DNA from: Heliocidaris tuberculata | Lineage: Eukaryota; Echinodermata; Echinoidea; Camarodonta; Echinometridae | Length of the DNA stretch: 64,000 nucleotides | NCBI GenBank assembly: GCA_025618425.1 | Contig: CM046842.1 | Coordinates: 31,544,885-31,608,884 of the forward strand | Reading direction: 5' to 3' | Position numbers and translations under genes: made by a program | The notes under the pieces: generated by a model | Told to the model about the DNA's origin: nothing | The model's input: only the letters and a program-made list of their open reading frames with translations | Database searches by the model: none | In this document: in pieces, positions 11,762 to 23,819 of the stretch | Layout: every line of letters begins with the position of its first letter | Position numbering within the stretch: position 1 is the stretch's first letter

Positions 11762-12034
11762 AGGTAAAGTTGAGTTCTGGTCATGAGATTGAATTGTCAA
11801 ATAAACTGTCGGAAAGCCATTGGGAAAGGTTGATTATATACATGTAGCACATAAGAATTGGTGTATGCTGTGAGGTTTCGGAATGACCAGCTGAACCTCT
11901 CGTCATATTTTGAAAGTGAGGGCATACGAAGAGCAATCCTTTTCAGGGGATTTTTCTACAATCCAGACTAAACATAAAAAGAACGAGAAAGCTCACAAAT
12001 TATTTTTCACCTTTCCCAGAACTCAACCTTTTCT
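11762..12034. mobile_element. Palindromic TTAA-flanked MITE, family B
   Basis: The left end is AGGTAAAGTTGAGTTCTGG and the right end is CCAGAACTCAACCTTTTCT, with TTAA outside each (11758-11761, 12035-12038). Relatives lie at 35604-36294, 47166-47943 and, as a half, 56950-57080. The shared inner marks are AAGAGCAATCCTTTT and GAGAAAGCTC. Confidence 0.8.
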
Positions 12035-12261
12035 TTAAAACAAATTACAGTGTTGGATACTGAGTTGAGAATGTGATAATGACAGAGTTAGAGAGAGGAA
12101 GTGACAGAAAAAGAGAGAGGAAATCTCATTGCTGTTACTGTACTCTTGGTCTTCATCATACAAGCTGGCTAGTCTTTGACCAGACCAATTTACATTTTAC
12201 AGGCACAAGGCTGGCCAATGTTTTGTTTTGAAAGCTTTACATCGTGCATCTATAGATGCTG

Positions 12262-12412
12262 GACACTGTTTCATAAAACTTGTTATCAATAACAAGTTAC
12301 AATAAGAGTTCTAAGCTACTGAAATACTTGCATCTGATTGGCTGAGAGCAAATTTGTCATTTAAATGGCACAGTTGTTACTGATTTAACAAGTTTATGAA
12401 ATGGGGCCCAGG
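12262..12412. mobile_element. Small palindromic MITE with GATTGGCTGA core, copy 1
   Basis: About 150 bp. The ends (TTTCATAAAACTTGTTATC / AACAAGTTTATGAAAT) are inverted copies, and the centre holds GCATCTGATTGGCTGAGAGC. Six further copies of this core occur in the window. Confidence 0.85.
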
Positions 12413-12952
12413 TCTTTCATATATTTCTGTACTGTATTTTATCTTAATTGTTTGTAAGCTAGCTAGTCTTGCACCAGTCCTTAGCAAATTTTGTTTTGCA
12501 GGCACAAAGCTAGGCAATATTTTGAAAGCTTTAACTTACATGTACATGTATGTGTATGTGTATAATCTAGGCCTACTTTGTTAGGCCTACATTTCTCACT
12601 ACTCCTCGAAAGCATTTATGCTCATTTAAATGTCTCAGGGCAACTTTTCAGATCAGAAAAGGAAAAGTGGTTTTGGCTTGAGACATTTACTTGTATTTAC
12701 GGACAGTTCACATTTTTTAATTACAGTTTCGCTCAAGATCTACAAATGCACAGGTGTATATGAAATTAAAACTTTGTACTGGTATGCATCAGGATGTAAT
12801 ATATTTCTTATAAAAAGAGTACATTTTTTTACTCAAAAGTATATTGAAGGTTGAGAATTGCATTAATGTCACTCTAATTCATATTAGTAAATTACTAACA
12901 TGTCTTTAAAGCCATTGATGATTGATCTAATATTTTGTTGCTTTTTACTCAG

Positions 12953-15900
12953 ATGAGCGGTGAGTTTTGGTTGATCTCGGCCCCGGGCGAGAAGACATGC
13001 CAGCAGACATGGGAGAGGCTGAACGGCGCCACCGTGAGGTTCGATCTGTCCATGAACTTCAAGTTTCCCATCCCCGATCTGAAAGTTGGAACGCTGGACA
13101 CGTTGGTTGGGCTCTCAGATGAATTGGGAAAATTGGATTCCTATGTAGACAAGTGAGTACCTAAAGCTACTTTCAAACTCTGTTTGAGATGTTGTGCACG
13201 AAGGGTGCAATTAGGCAGATTTGTGCGCTTTATATACACTGTGAGTCTAAAATTAATTTTATCTTTTTTAGAAATTAGAAAATTACTATTAAAGGGCAAT
13301 CTAACCTTTGTAAAAAGCTGATTTGTGTGAAAAGAGAAAAATAAGAGAAACAGGATGGTAAAAGTTTGAACAAAATTGAACAAAAAATGAGAAAGTCATG
13401 AATGTGAATTGATTGTGATGTTTTTTACAGTCAATTCTCCCATTTGTCATACACCGAAATATGATTATATTCCGGTTATCTCCGGAGCGCCTTTTCCCTT
13501 GGGGCAGTATTAAAAATATATTGTAGATAGCATATCGTTATAGGTCCTCATAAAAGAAAAAAATCCTAGTCTAAGTTATACATTTTGAAAAATTGACATT
13601 TTAGTCATTTTGTGTGTTGGAGCCAATGGGAAAGTAGACCGCCGGCTACATCACAGTGACCTTACTGATACGGCCAATTTTAAACTCCCATATGATTACA
13701 ACATTACATCCTAACTTCTGTATTGCTTGTCCGATTTCATTCAAACTTTTACAACTCTGCTTCTCTGATTTTTCTGCTTTCACACAAATCAAATTATTAC
13801 AAAGGTTGGATTGCCCTTTAAGGGCAAATAGTTGAATGATAATGACTAGTGTTACATGCAGTTTATGTATTGTGTATTCCTTATTACCATTTATTTCTGA
13901 AAATGAATTTTCTCCATATTTCTGTTTACATGTATTTGGAAAGACGAGTGAAATAGAAGTTAATATTAAAGGGAAATCCAAACTTGCTGGCAAATTGTTC
14001 TGAAAGAAAGAGGAAAAATCAGATTTGTGGATTGGTGAAAGTTTGAACAAAATCGGACAAGCAATTAGAAAGTTATGAAATTTGGAAAGTTGTAATCACT
14101 ATACATTATACATATGGGTATTTCAAATTGGCGTAATTGATAATGTCACTGTGATGTAGTGGCGGACAACTCCCCCATTTGCTCCAACACACAAAAAGAC
14201 TAAAATTTCATTTTTTAAAAAATTGTATTACTCATTAGGATTTTTTTTCTTCTCTGAGGACCTATCACAATACATGCTATGTACAATGATATTTTAGTGT
14301 ACGACAAAAGGGAGAGTTGACCGCCAACATGTCATTATCGACTCACCAAATTGCCAATTTGAGATTCCGATTCGCATAGATTTAGTGATCGTATTTTTCA
14401 AACATCCATAACTTTCTTATACCTTGTCTGATTTAACCATCCTGATTTTCTTATTTTTCTGCTTTCACACAAATCATTTTATTACCAAGGTTAGATTGCA
14501 CTTTAAAGGGGGTGTAAACTGACAAGACTATGTGTCTTTCCCGTGGCCTGACCTGGGGCCAATCGGGCTTACATGTATCTGCAACTCTTCGGACTACCAT
14601 GCTATTCCCTCACGTACATGTACATGTATGTGCAACAGATGCGAAACCGAAGAGTAAGGGTAACTTCGGTCTGTTTTGCAAATGCTAACCATGTAGAGAT
14701 TAAGTCGCTGACTACCGTTAGCTGAGGTCCATTTGTTTACGTGCAGTTGTCCAGAAAAAGACGTACATGGCGTTAACCAGTATTTGCCGTGCAACACGCC
14801 CTTTAAAGGCATTGATTAACTTTGCCCAGGATTGAAAAAAAAAATCACTGTTCCAGCTAATGCTGTAATCATAATTGCAAACCTTTAGCTCAGACAGGAA
14901 TCGCCTGAGTTTTATAAGCTGATCGGTCGTTTATATATCAAGATATTTACGATTGAACATTGATGTCGGGATAGAGTACCACCGAACCATAAAGAACTCT
15001 TACGGTTGGCATACCTCGCTCTATCACAGAATACCGTACAGGCTGGAAACCCGCTCTGAAATCGCCAAGCGCTGGTGCTTGGTTTTTGTGACTGCAGCGC
15101 AGCGAAGAAGCCGAGCGACTTGCGCTAGCGATTGATCGCGATTTTCTCTTTTTTAGGATAGTAAACGGGTTCCATTTTCTCTCATACTTTCACATATCCT
15201 TAATTGTATATGTAGTTAGAGGACTGCACACAATTCACTGGCATTTGAGCTGATTTTACAATTTTTCACAAAGTTAATCAATCACTTTAAGTACTAGCAA
15301 GGGTTAATTTGTTTCATTGAAAGAATGGACCTCTTACCATGTAGTGAATCTTAAATATCTCTTCTTTTCTTTCTGTTTCTATCTCTCTCTACTGGCCCCT
15401 CCCCCCTCTCTCTCTCTCTCTTCTCTCTCTCTCCCTCTTTATTTATCTCTCTTTCTCTCTCTTTTCTCTCTTAGTATCACTCACAAGTTAGCACACTACC
15501 TGGGAGAGGTTTTAGAAGATCAGAAAGACAGACTGGCTGAGAATCTCATGGCAAACAGAAGTAAGTGATCACAAATCATTGCTCAGCCTTCAAAAAATAG
15601 ATTTGGGTCAATCTTGTTCCTTGCTTGGATTAGCAAGGAACAGAATAGTATTTCTTGTGAGTTCTTCTTTGATTCCTCTCGCTGATTTTCATGTATTTTG
15701 TTGTTGTATTACTATTTTTATTTACCATTGATTTTCTGAGGTCATTTTCCCTCCCTGCTGCTGTGTATTTGCAACTTCAATTTTATTTTATACTTTATGT
15801 ACTTTCTCATGTGATTTTCTTCCAAATGATATTCTTAAAGTCCGAAATATGACTTCATTTTATTTATTTTCAGTGGATTTGACAACCTACATCACCAGGT

Positions 15901-18900
15901 TCCAGTGGGACGTAGCTAAATACCCAATCAAGCTTCCTCTAAAGAGCATCGCTGAGATCATTAGCAAGGTAGGTTCAATAATATTACTGTAAAAACAGAA
16001 ACTTTCATCCTTGGACAAAGATGCTGCTTGTCTTTTTTGTGAACTCAACATATGTTGTGTCAAATGCATTTTCCCATGATATATCTTGAGCTACATTTGT
16101 AAGAAGGAGACAAGCTGCACCTTGAGAGATAATGGGGAAAATATGAAATTTTGTGTACAAAACATATGGAGAGTTGTACTACTAAACCTGTCACTTTGAA
16201 GCAACATTGCCAATTTGAGGATCGCCATAGAAAGTAAATTGAGACTTCTCAAACTTTCATAACTTTCTCATTTCGTAACCGATTTTGATGGAACTTTTTA
16301 AAAATTGCTTCTCTCTATCCTCTCTTTTCATTAAAATTGATTTTTCCCCAGGGTTTCATTCTCCTTTAAAAGAAGACATTCAAAAGCTTACTTTATCATA
16401 CAGTCACTCTTACATGTATGTTTTCACTCTTTTCACATTGTCTTCCTCTGTACAGCAAGTTTCACAAATGGACGGGGATCTGAAGACCAAATCTCATGCA
16501 TACAACAGTATTAAGGGAAATCTGCAAACACTAGAGAGGAAAGCCACGTAAGTTACAGGTCAAAGGTTATAGGTCAAAAGTCTTATAGCTCTCTTCATTC
16601 AGTGTTCAGATTGCTTCTGAACTTTGTGTGAAGTTGCTTCAAGTTTTAAAACAATAGACCAGTTCATAGTTAGCACGCGGTATAAATGACCCCAAATATC
16701 CATAGATCTTTTGACTATGTAAAGGTCCTACTTTGTGCCTTTTAGAATAATCACTCCCGAAGTGATGGAGGTGCTTCATGAATTAGTTTTGTTCTCCATC
16801 TTGAAAAGAATGCTTCCACCTGTGTACCATGGAATGCAGCATTGGTGCATAAATGAATATTGATTATATAACTTCCATGATCACCTATCCAGTATCCGTC
16901 TCAGGGGGTTTTGCTATTTGGTACAAATGACCTTTATATGCTCATCCTTAAATAAGTTGTAGTTTGAAAGCAGTAAATTAAAAGGGAGTACATCAAATTG
17001 AGAGCCTGGCCGCTTAATTTGTATTCAAATCACATTTAAGTACTTTACTTTTAAGCAAGCCGACTTTAAGGCAAAATATTTACTGATAGCCATTGTGACG
17101 TATCGTGGCTGGTCCAAAATATGCGCTATTAATGCCTTGCATTTAATATGTAATTGAATTCTAAAGTTGGTTGAGAATTCTGTCTAAGCCGAAAGCTAAG
17201 TAAAATACTCATATTTCGTACCCAAGTATTGAATAGAATGTGGGCACTGTTTTCTTCTTTGGTACAGAGGGAGCTTGTTATCGCGGAATCTTGGAGACAT
17301 CGTCAAGAAAGACGACTTCATCAACGAGTCAGAGTATCTCACCACGCTGCTTGTCGTAGTCCAAAAGTATGTTTCATTGTTATCTTGTTCTTCCATGCTC
17401 TAACCGTTTGTATTGGTTGGTACCGTAGTCATACCAATGAGACCGACACCAAGGCCCTGTTTCACAAAGCTTGTTATCAGCAACAAGTTACAATAACTGT
17501 TATAAGCTACTGAAATCCTTGCATCTGATTGGCTGAGAGCAAATTTGTCGGTAAAACTGTGGCAGTTGATATTGATAGCAAGTTTTATGAAACAGGGCCC
17601 GGATCATCATTACAGCTCTACTGGACAAAGGGCTGCAACTGTCAAAGAGCACAAATTTCATACTTTTCCTATTGAAAGTGCACAACAACATTGATTATCA
17701 AACTCTAAGGCCCGAATTCACGAGGAAGGTTTATCGTAAACCGTGGTTTAAACCTTCATAAGCGTAGTATGCGCATGTCCTTATGTCCAATAAGTGGATA
17801 ATAATGCGCTTGTATGCGCTTATTTACCTTTATTTTCATCCACGGGGGAGGTTTAAACTATGACCTAGACCTTGGTTTAAGATAAATTCTGTCGTGAATT
17901 CGGGCCTAAATTTGTTATAATCTAAAGAAAGTAAAGCATGGACAGGCATCTCTGAGTAAATGCTCTAAATGCTGTACAAGAACTGAATATTATTATTCTG
18001 TTTTTCTTTGCCAGGAATCTGTACTCTGATTGGAATCTAAAGTACGAGAAACTCTCAGACATGGTTGTACCCCGCTCTACCAGGTTAGTACCAAGTGTTT
18101 TTTGTATCGTATTTTCCCCCTGCTTATTTTGTCTTGATTGATTGTGTGAGTTATTGTGGTACACAGGGGCGGATCCAGGACTTTGTTAAGGGGGGGGGGG
18201 GCACACAAATCTCAGAAAATTTTCTGACTAGCAAAAAAATAAAAAGAAAGGTTATCAGATTTTTTTTGTCCAGTTTTCCTCCAGAATTCTCTGACAAGCA
18301 AAATATAAAAAAAAGAAAAGAAAAAGATTGACAGTTCTATAAGGGGGGGGGGGGGCACAATTTCAAAAAGAGGGGACACAATGAACACTTTTCTTCCAGC
18401 CCGTGCCCCCCCCCCCCCCCCCCCCCCCCCATCCACCACTGGTCGTACAAGTACTTTTGTACATATATCTTACCGGAGATTTTCCAATGCTCCACCTACC
18501 TCATATATAGTTTAATGTTCTTTTATAATGATATGTATTGTCGGTTTCATTCCCGGATTTTGCTTCTATTTTAATGTTCTTTTTTTTTACATTGTTAATC
18601 TATAGTCTATACACTGTCTACTTTCTTCTATTCTGTCTCTGAAAAATGTTACTTTTACGAGTCATGTGGAAATGAATGAATTTGAATTTGAGTTTGAATT
18701 TGAATACATCTTGAGTCCATTCACACTGTAAACTTCCTCAGAAACCACTGCAGCAAAATAAAATGACATAATCTAGCACCTTTCTATATCTTATAACATT
18801 CGGAAAAGTGATTAAGAAAGTCTGACTCATAATTCTATACGATTTGAATTTTTTTTCTTCATTTAATTGCTATATGCAATACAATACAATAATTTTAATG

Positions 18901-21900
18901 GTATACTGCCTTTGATTCTCTTTATTCCAGGATGATCTATGAAGATAATGATCATGGCTTGTACAGTGTCACGTTGTTCAAGAAAGTCGTTGATGAATAC
19001 AAACTACATGCCAGGGAAAACAAGTAGGTATTGACTATTTCAGAAACAGTCTAACAGGGCATTGTGCAATATAATTAGAAATTTATGATCATTCTTTCCC
19101 TTTCAATATGATGAAGTGATGCAGCAAAAGAATTTCGAAATTTCTGCGAGTGCTTGTTGGTTAAAATGTGTGGCTTATCCTCTATTTATAAAGGTGTATA
19201 CAATACACGTATAAAGGTATAAAGTGTACACATAATTTTAAATATACTTCATTTTGCATTTTAGTCACGGTTGAATGATTTTCGTAATTGTGAGTCATGC
19301 CTAAGGTAGAGCTTCAGCCACCCTGTAAAGTTTGTGCTTTGGTTGTATACACATTCGCCTCATGGTCCATTTTCACAAGTAAACTTCTTTTTGATAGCCA
19401 CTGGAAATAAATCGTTCAAAGTATTGTAATACCCATATTTTACAAAGAATATTCAGTGCAATCACAACTAAGATACTGCATATCGTACATGTATTTTATA
19501 TCATCTGTCGTCTTATTTGCAGTTCATGAGCATTCCTTTTCTGTGGTCATATGCAGGAGCTTAATGTAACCTTTAACCTTTGACATGCCACACAGGTTCA
19601 TTGTCAGAGAGTTCACATACAACGAAGAGGAGTTGAACGCTGGCAAGAACGAGCTGAACAAGCTAGCAGCTGACAAGAAAAGGCAATATGTAAGAAAACA
19701 TCCGTTATCGTCATTCTTTGTTTAACTCGAGTCATTTCCACATAAATCTCCTATCGTGGACAGCACCTGATATTTATACCCTATTCAAGTTCTGTGCATG
19801 AATGATAAATGAAATAATTGTTACTGCTAAACCTGTGGAAGTATCAAGCTACTCCACAAGTTCTGACTCCATTTGCACACTTTATTTCATTCTTCATCAC
19901 CCTGATGATATTTAAACTTGGCCAAGAAAGGCCGTATATAAAGAACTATCCATTATCTTCTTTAATATTTGCAGCACTGAAGGTAGTATTGTACTAGCGA
20001 GCAAGATTTTTTTTAAAGGAATGAGAGTCTTAAATTGATTTTTAGAATATTATTAGAAAATTCATATTTTGAATTGTAGATATTGTAAATAATGGAATAG
20101 AGACTCTGAGGCCTGTATTCTGCGAAAATTTAAGCCCAGCCCTTTGTTTAAAGGGGACGTCCACCCTAATATCAATTTGGTTTTGAAGAAAATATTTGAT
20201 AATACATGCAACCTAGATGTAATCATTTCACTTATGCTTCTATAAAAAACCTGTATGATATGAATCTATTCCCTCATCAAAAACAAAGAAAAGGAAAATT
20301 TATGAAATTTTGTGTGCGAAGCAAATGGGAGATAAGTTTGCAAGAGTTGCCAATTTGTGTTTGATTGATTACCATTTCAAAAATTCATAACTTTCTTATT
20401 TATTATCGGATTTTGCTCAAACTTTTAATAATCTGTTTCTTCAATTCTTCTGCTTCTTTTAAAATCAACTTAATATCAGGGTGGCCTTGAAAGTCGAGTT
20501 GTAACTAAGGAAGTTACACCGAGGTCTAAGTTTTCCTATCGTTAAACATGATTTTAGACAGGTTTAACTGAGTTAGTAGAATACCAGTTTTAGTCTTCTA
20601 GCACATGCTCCCTTTTCTTAACCGCAATATTTTCTGTTTGCTTCTCTCCATCCTGGTTTCATTGCAAAACATTTGAGACAAGTTCAGCTACTGAGAATAT
20701 AATGTTAATCCGTTGAGAGCCAACATTTAAGAAAAATTCTTGTTTTCTTCTTTTCAAGGGACCGCTGGTGCGATGGCTGAAGATCAACTTCAGTGAGGCT
20801 TTCCAAGCGTGGGTGCATGTCAAGGCGCTGAGGGTGTTTGTAGAATCAGTTTTGAGGTAAGTACACTGCTCGGGACAGGTGACATATTTGGGCTGGAGAT
20901 GTCAAATCTTAGTTGCTGATAAGGCAAGCAAAGCATTTGCAAGCTGTATGATGCAGACATTTTAGTAGTTTTCCTGGATGAAGTGGTGGTTAAATCATCA
21001 GTGTATCTGTGTAAAAATAATCCCTTCAAGATTGTAATCTGGTATTTCTTGTAGCTCCGTGTATCAGGCAAAAAAAAAAAAAATAGTAGATAGTGATAAG
21101 TATGTTTTCATATGTAATGAATAAATAGTTCAATCATTGTGTGGCAATAACACATTGCATGATCTATGTTATTATTGCATAGATTGAATATGATTTGATC
21201 AGTTCATAATATGTTAGCATCTTGTTACTTGTTCTTATGCCAATCAACTTTCAGGCTATGATTATCCGACTATTCATAAAATCAGAGAAGGAACTATGGG
21301 ATCAAATCACCTCATAATATGCCAAGATCAGATTAGATTAGATCAATCATTTGAGATTAGATCAAATAATATTCAATGTCATTCCTTCTTACAGTTATGG
21401 TCTGCTCGTCAGCTTTCAGCCCATACAAGAAAATAGAAGAAATCAATAGAAAAAAAATCATGTATGTCAAAGATCAGACTAGATTAGGTCAGATATCTGA
21501 GATCAGATCAGATCAAATTAATCTCTTCCATTGTTCACCTGACAGGTACGGTCTCCCGGTCAACTTTCAACCCATGATTCTCCAACCATACAAGAAAACA
21601 GAAGAAATTAGTAGATGAAATCAGATCACATGTTTCATGATCAGATCAGATTAGATTAGATGTGAGATTAGATCAGATTATATTAATCTTTTCCATTGTT
21701 CTTGCCTGTCAACTTTCCGCCCATGATACTCCAACCATACAAGAAAACCCAGAAGAAATTAATGTATAAAATCATACATATCAAGATCAGAGTAGATTAG
21801 ATTAGATCAAACATCTTGAATTAGATGAGATCAACTTAATCTCTTTTCCTTGTCCTACAGGTATGGTCTACCGGTCAACTTTCAGCCCATGATTCTCCAA

Positions 21901-22774
21901 CCGTACAAGAAAACCCAGAAGAAACTAAGGGAAGTTCTGAACACACTCTATGGCCATTTAGATGGCAGCAATATAACAGCTAAGGATGCCAAAGTCGTAA
22001 GTAAAATTTTTCCGTGATCAATTCTGTGCTATATATTTGTGTGTCCTATGTGCTATATGTCCTTTCTGCCTTTCACTGCTACTTTTTTTTTCTCACTTTC
22101 TCCCTCTAACCCCTTTTCCCCATTTCATTTCTTTATAGTATCTTTCAGAGGTATCATTTAAAATGTTGATGTATACACTAATTCAAAGTACATCATGTTT
22201 TCATATGCATTGTAAAGTTTGACCCCCCCCAAAAAAAAGAAAAAAGGAAAAAAGAAAATAAATGTTTTGTCTTTGAAAAAAGCTAAAAATTGAAAGTTCA
22301 ATTCTCTTCTCTTTCTTTCCCTTTCAAGCTGTCGACATGGCAGATTTCTGTTTGCGAAGACATAGTACTGCCCATATTGTCTCTATCTCTGTCCCCCTCT
22401 GTCTCTCTCTCTCAATTTCTCATGGTAAAAATGTACACGAAGTTTAACTTCGCGAACATAAGATAATCTTATTTCTCCCCCTTTCAGGCTGCGGACATGT
22501 CAGGTTTAATGTTTGCAAACACAGAGCACTATCTATATGTTTTCTCATCTTCTCTGTCTTTCTCTCTCTTTCTCTCTGTGTTTTATTCTCTTTCTCTCTC
22601 ATTCTCTCTATTTCTTGTGATAGGAATTTTCACAAAGTCTGACTTGGAAGTTTATCTTCTCTTTTCTACCCTTTCCCTCCCTCTCAGGCTGTGGACATGC
22701 CAGGTCTAATGTTTGCAAACACAGAGTACTATCCATACGTCTTCTACCCAATCCAAATCAACTTCTGCGACTGA
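12953..22774 (+). CDS. ATP6V1C: V-type proton ATPase subunit C, 11 coding exons
   Basis: Subunit C is the cytosolic V1-sector stalk protein that bridges the peripheral stalks and the V0 collar and is released on reversible V1-V0 disassembly. Exons placed from GT/AG borders and phase: 12953-13152, 15475-15560, 15874-15968, 16456-16547, 17268-17366, 18015-18083, 18931-19023, 19596-19689, 20759-20856, 21861-21996, 22688-22774. They sum to 1149 nt, giving 382 residues plus TGA, the same length I recall for the human C1 protein. Family stretches include [17 protein letters not shown] near the N-terminus, [46 protein letters not shown] and [20 protein letters not shown]. The end is [15 protein letters not shown]. 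The ATG directly follows a CTCAG acceptor, so an untranslated exon lies upstream and was not located. Introns contain several MITEs, a hAT-like element and a LINE tail. Exons 10 and 11 have degenerate tandem copies upstream, described separately. No canonical AATAAA was seen shortly after the stop. Confidence 0.97.
13293..13817. mobile_element. Palindromic TTAA-flanked MITE, family C, copy 1 (V-ATPase intron 1)
   Basis: It begins AGGGCAATCTAACCTTTGT and ends ACAAAGGTTGGATTGCCCT, with TTAA at 13289-13292 and 13818-13821. Inner marks are GAGAAAGTCATGAATG and the inverted-half hinge near CATTTTGTGTGTTGGAGC. It lies within the intron between the first two coding exons. Confidence 0.85.
13970..14502. 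mobile_element. Palindromic TTAA-flanked MITE, family C, copy 2
   Basis: It begins AGGGAAATCCAAACTTGC and ends AAGGTTAGATTGCACT between TTAA at 13966-13969 and 14503-14506. It is a direct relative of the element 150 bp upstream and of 24293-24876. Confidence 0.85.
14507..15380. other. Intron sequence, no further gene
   Basis: This is part of V-ATPase coding intron 1. It contains an ACATGTACATGTATGTG string near 14617 and otherwise unremarkable DNA. A CT-rich tract (15358-15472) forms the polypyrimidine region before exon 2. Confidence 0.5.
16019..16365. mobile_element. Right half of family A palindromic MITE
   Basis: It matches the right half of 270-859 (GCTTGTC...GTGAACTCAACATATGTTG, then GAAAATATGAAATTTTGTG, ending at GGGTTTCATTCTCCT). 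TTAA follows at 16366-16369. The left half is missing, so it cannot fold into the full hairpin. Confidence 0.8.
16655..16975. repeat. Degenerate relative of the 22975 and 41342 palindromic repeat
   Basis: AGACCAGTTCATAGTTAGC and ATAAATGACCCCAAAT at the left, and GTACAAATGACCTTTATATG at the right, match the better-preserved copies at 22975-23166 and 41342-41577. Confidence 0.5.
17453..17600. mobile_element. Small palindromic MITE with GATTGGCTGA core, copy 2
   Basis: The ends GGCCCTGTTTCACAAAGC and TTTTATGAAACAGGGCCC flank the core CCTTGCATCTGATTGGCTGA. It lies between V-ATPase exons 6 and 7. Confidence 0.85.
17709..17906. mobile_element. Palindromic MITE with GGCCCGAATTCAC ends and TAA duplication
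   Basis: The ends GGCCCGAATTCACGA and TCGTGAATTCGGGCC are exact inverted copies, with TAA on both outer sides (17706-17708, 17907-17909). The inner GGTTTAAACC-type arms are partly complementary. The same termini bound the near-perfect palindrome at 41685-42074. A 3-bp TWA duplication suggests PIF/Harbinger. Confidence 0.85.
18164..18441. mobile_element. hAT-like non-autonomous element, GGCGGATCCAGG family, copy 1
   Basis: It begins CAGGGGCGGATCCAGGA and ends in a decayed inverted copy (CCATCCACCACTG). The flanks GTGGTACA and GTCGTACA form a 7/8 match 8-bp target duplication. The interior has G and C runs and repeated TTCTGACAAGC/AAAAAA blocks. It lies in V-ATPase intron 7. Confidence 0.8.
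18450..18725 (+). repeat. Probable LINE 3' tail ending in (TTGAAT)n
   Basis: An AT-rich tract without a frame ends in TTGAATTTGAGTTTGAATTTG. Such short tandem tails mark 3' ends of several LINE clades. The clade is not determinable here. Confidence 0.45.
20152..20489. mobile_element. Palindromic TTAA-bordered MITE, family D (nested)
   Basis: It begins AGGGGACGTCCACCCTAAT after TTAA and ends ATATCAGGGTGGCCTTG. It sits inside an older repeat whose edges (GCCTGTATTCTGCG at 20112 and TTAGTAGAATACCAGTTT near 20575) are inverted relatives. A partial copy of family D is at 27130-27260. Confidence 0.65.
21235..21860 (+). repeat. Tandem array of degenerate copies of V-ATPase exon 10 (decoy exons)
   Basis: Four imperfect copies of the splice acceptor plus about the first 65 nt of the true exon (21861) precede it in a ~150-160-bp tandem unit. 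Exon-like parts lie near 21245, 21395, 21546 and 21708. Copies at 21395 and 21546 keep a pyrimidine tract and AG (TTCTTACAG, CACCTGACAG); the 21708 copy has lost its AG. Used in the correct phase, the 21546 copy would read [18 protein letters not shown] and then hit TGA at 21616-21618; the 21395 copy ends at TAG 21447-21449. Between the copies is AGATCAGATTAGATC-rich filler. Confidence 0.88.
22329..22687 (+). repeat. Two degenerate tandem copies of the last V-ATPase exon
   Basis: Copies of the terminal exon (true copy 22688) start at 22329 (after TTTCAAG) and 22488 (after CCCCTTTCAG). The 22488 copy keeps a good acceptor and phase 0. It would read [19 protein letters not shown] and then run through a Ser/Leu/Phe-rich CT tract to TAA at 22707-22709, replacing the normal 28-residue end by about 73 residues. 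The 22329 copy has lost one base, so its frame is shifted. Confidence 0.85.
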
Positions 22775-22974
22775 GCAAACCTATTCTCCGTCGTCATGGA
22801 CCCATTCGACTTCTGCTAAAAACACACAGGACATCTCAGTAATCTTGTTTGTAAATTTACTTCATTGTTTTAAAACTAGACTTGTTTTTATTGCCAGTTT
22901 CTATTTCAGTGCCCAGCAAAGTCTCATGTTCCACATTTGCTTCACATTGTTCATAGTATTGGCTCTATCTTAAT

Positions 22975-23166
22975 AAGCCAGTTGGTAAATAGTACATGGT
23001 ACAAATGACCCTGAAATGACCCCAATTTTTACACACACACGTAAAAAATCGTACTGGTTTGCGCATCATGGTGCGCACACTATGAAAGCGTATAGAGATC
23101 AGTTGTACTCGGTACAAACGGCCTTTATCTGCACATGCCCAAATCGTAATTATGAACTGGCTTATA
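22975..23166. mobile_element. Palindromic repeat with GACCCCAATTT and GGCCTTTATCTGC arms
   Basis: AAGCCAGTTGGTAAATAGTAC at the left pairs with TAATTATGAACTGGCTTA at the right. The centre holds GGTACAAATGACC and CGGTACAAACGGCC. A relative in the opposite orientation lies at 41342-41577. Confidence 0.7.
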
Positions 23167-23405
23167 GGGCCCTGTAATATTGACGAGGTACAGTCCATTG
23201 TATTTCCCCAAAATTAAAACTACAATCAAACCAGCTTTGTTGACCACCTGTTTAGAAAGACCACCTGTCTATAAAGACCAGAATTTTTGTTTCCCTTGAA
23301 AAATATTTCTCATGGCAATGTGTATTAAAGGAACCTGTACATAAAGACTACCTGCTCATAAAGACAGCTTTTCATGTCTCCCTTGAGTGGTCTCTATGTG
23401 CAGGT

Positions 23406-23815
23406 TTAACCCTTGCAAGACAATTGACCACATTTTGTGGTTTGGCTTAATAACTTTTGATTCAGAGTTCTTAAAAATATACCAGATACATGAGTAGAAA
23501 GAGCAAAAATTTCTGCACACACTGTGCATTTTTGTTGCATGACCACATTGCGTTAGATGCCAGGAATTTAAAAAAGGAGAATAAGCTTTAAAATCCTTAA
23601 ATTGGCAACACATTGAGATGTTCAAAATCATTTTTTATCAAAATTGGCAATTTTTAAAAACCTTTCAACACAATTCTTAACCATGTGTGTCGTTTTCAAA
23701 GACATTACATCTTATTAGAACCATGTAGCACTGAAAGAAAAATATTATTGTTGCCAATTTGAAGAACAAAATGTGATCAATTTAGCCCTTAAATAATTCC
23801 TGTCCTGAAAGGGTT
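23406..23815 (+). repeat. Dispersed repeat with CCACATTTTGTGG, copy 1
   Basis: Starts AACCCTTGCAAGACAATTG and ends CCTGTCCTGAAAGGGTT, imperfect inverted ends. Marked by GACCACATTTTGTGGTTTGG and TTGCCAATTTGAAGAACA. Copies at 30910-31310 and 36293-36712, and a partial reverse copy at 49925-50098. Confidence 0.75.
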
Positions 23816-23819
23816 GACT

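Noticed and set aside
12935..12952. Six-codon extension upstream of the V-ATPase start
   Set aside because: It lies in the polypyrimidine tract and acceptor, so it is intron.
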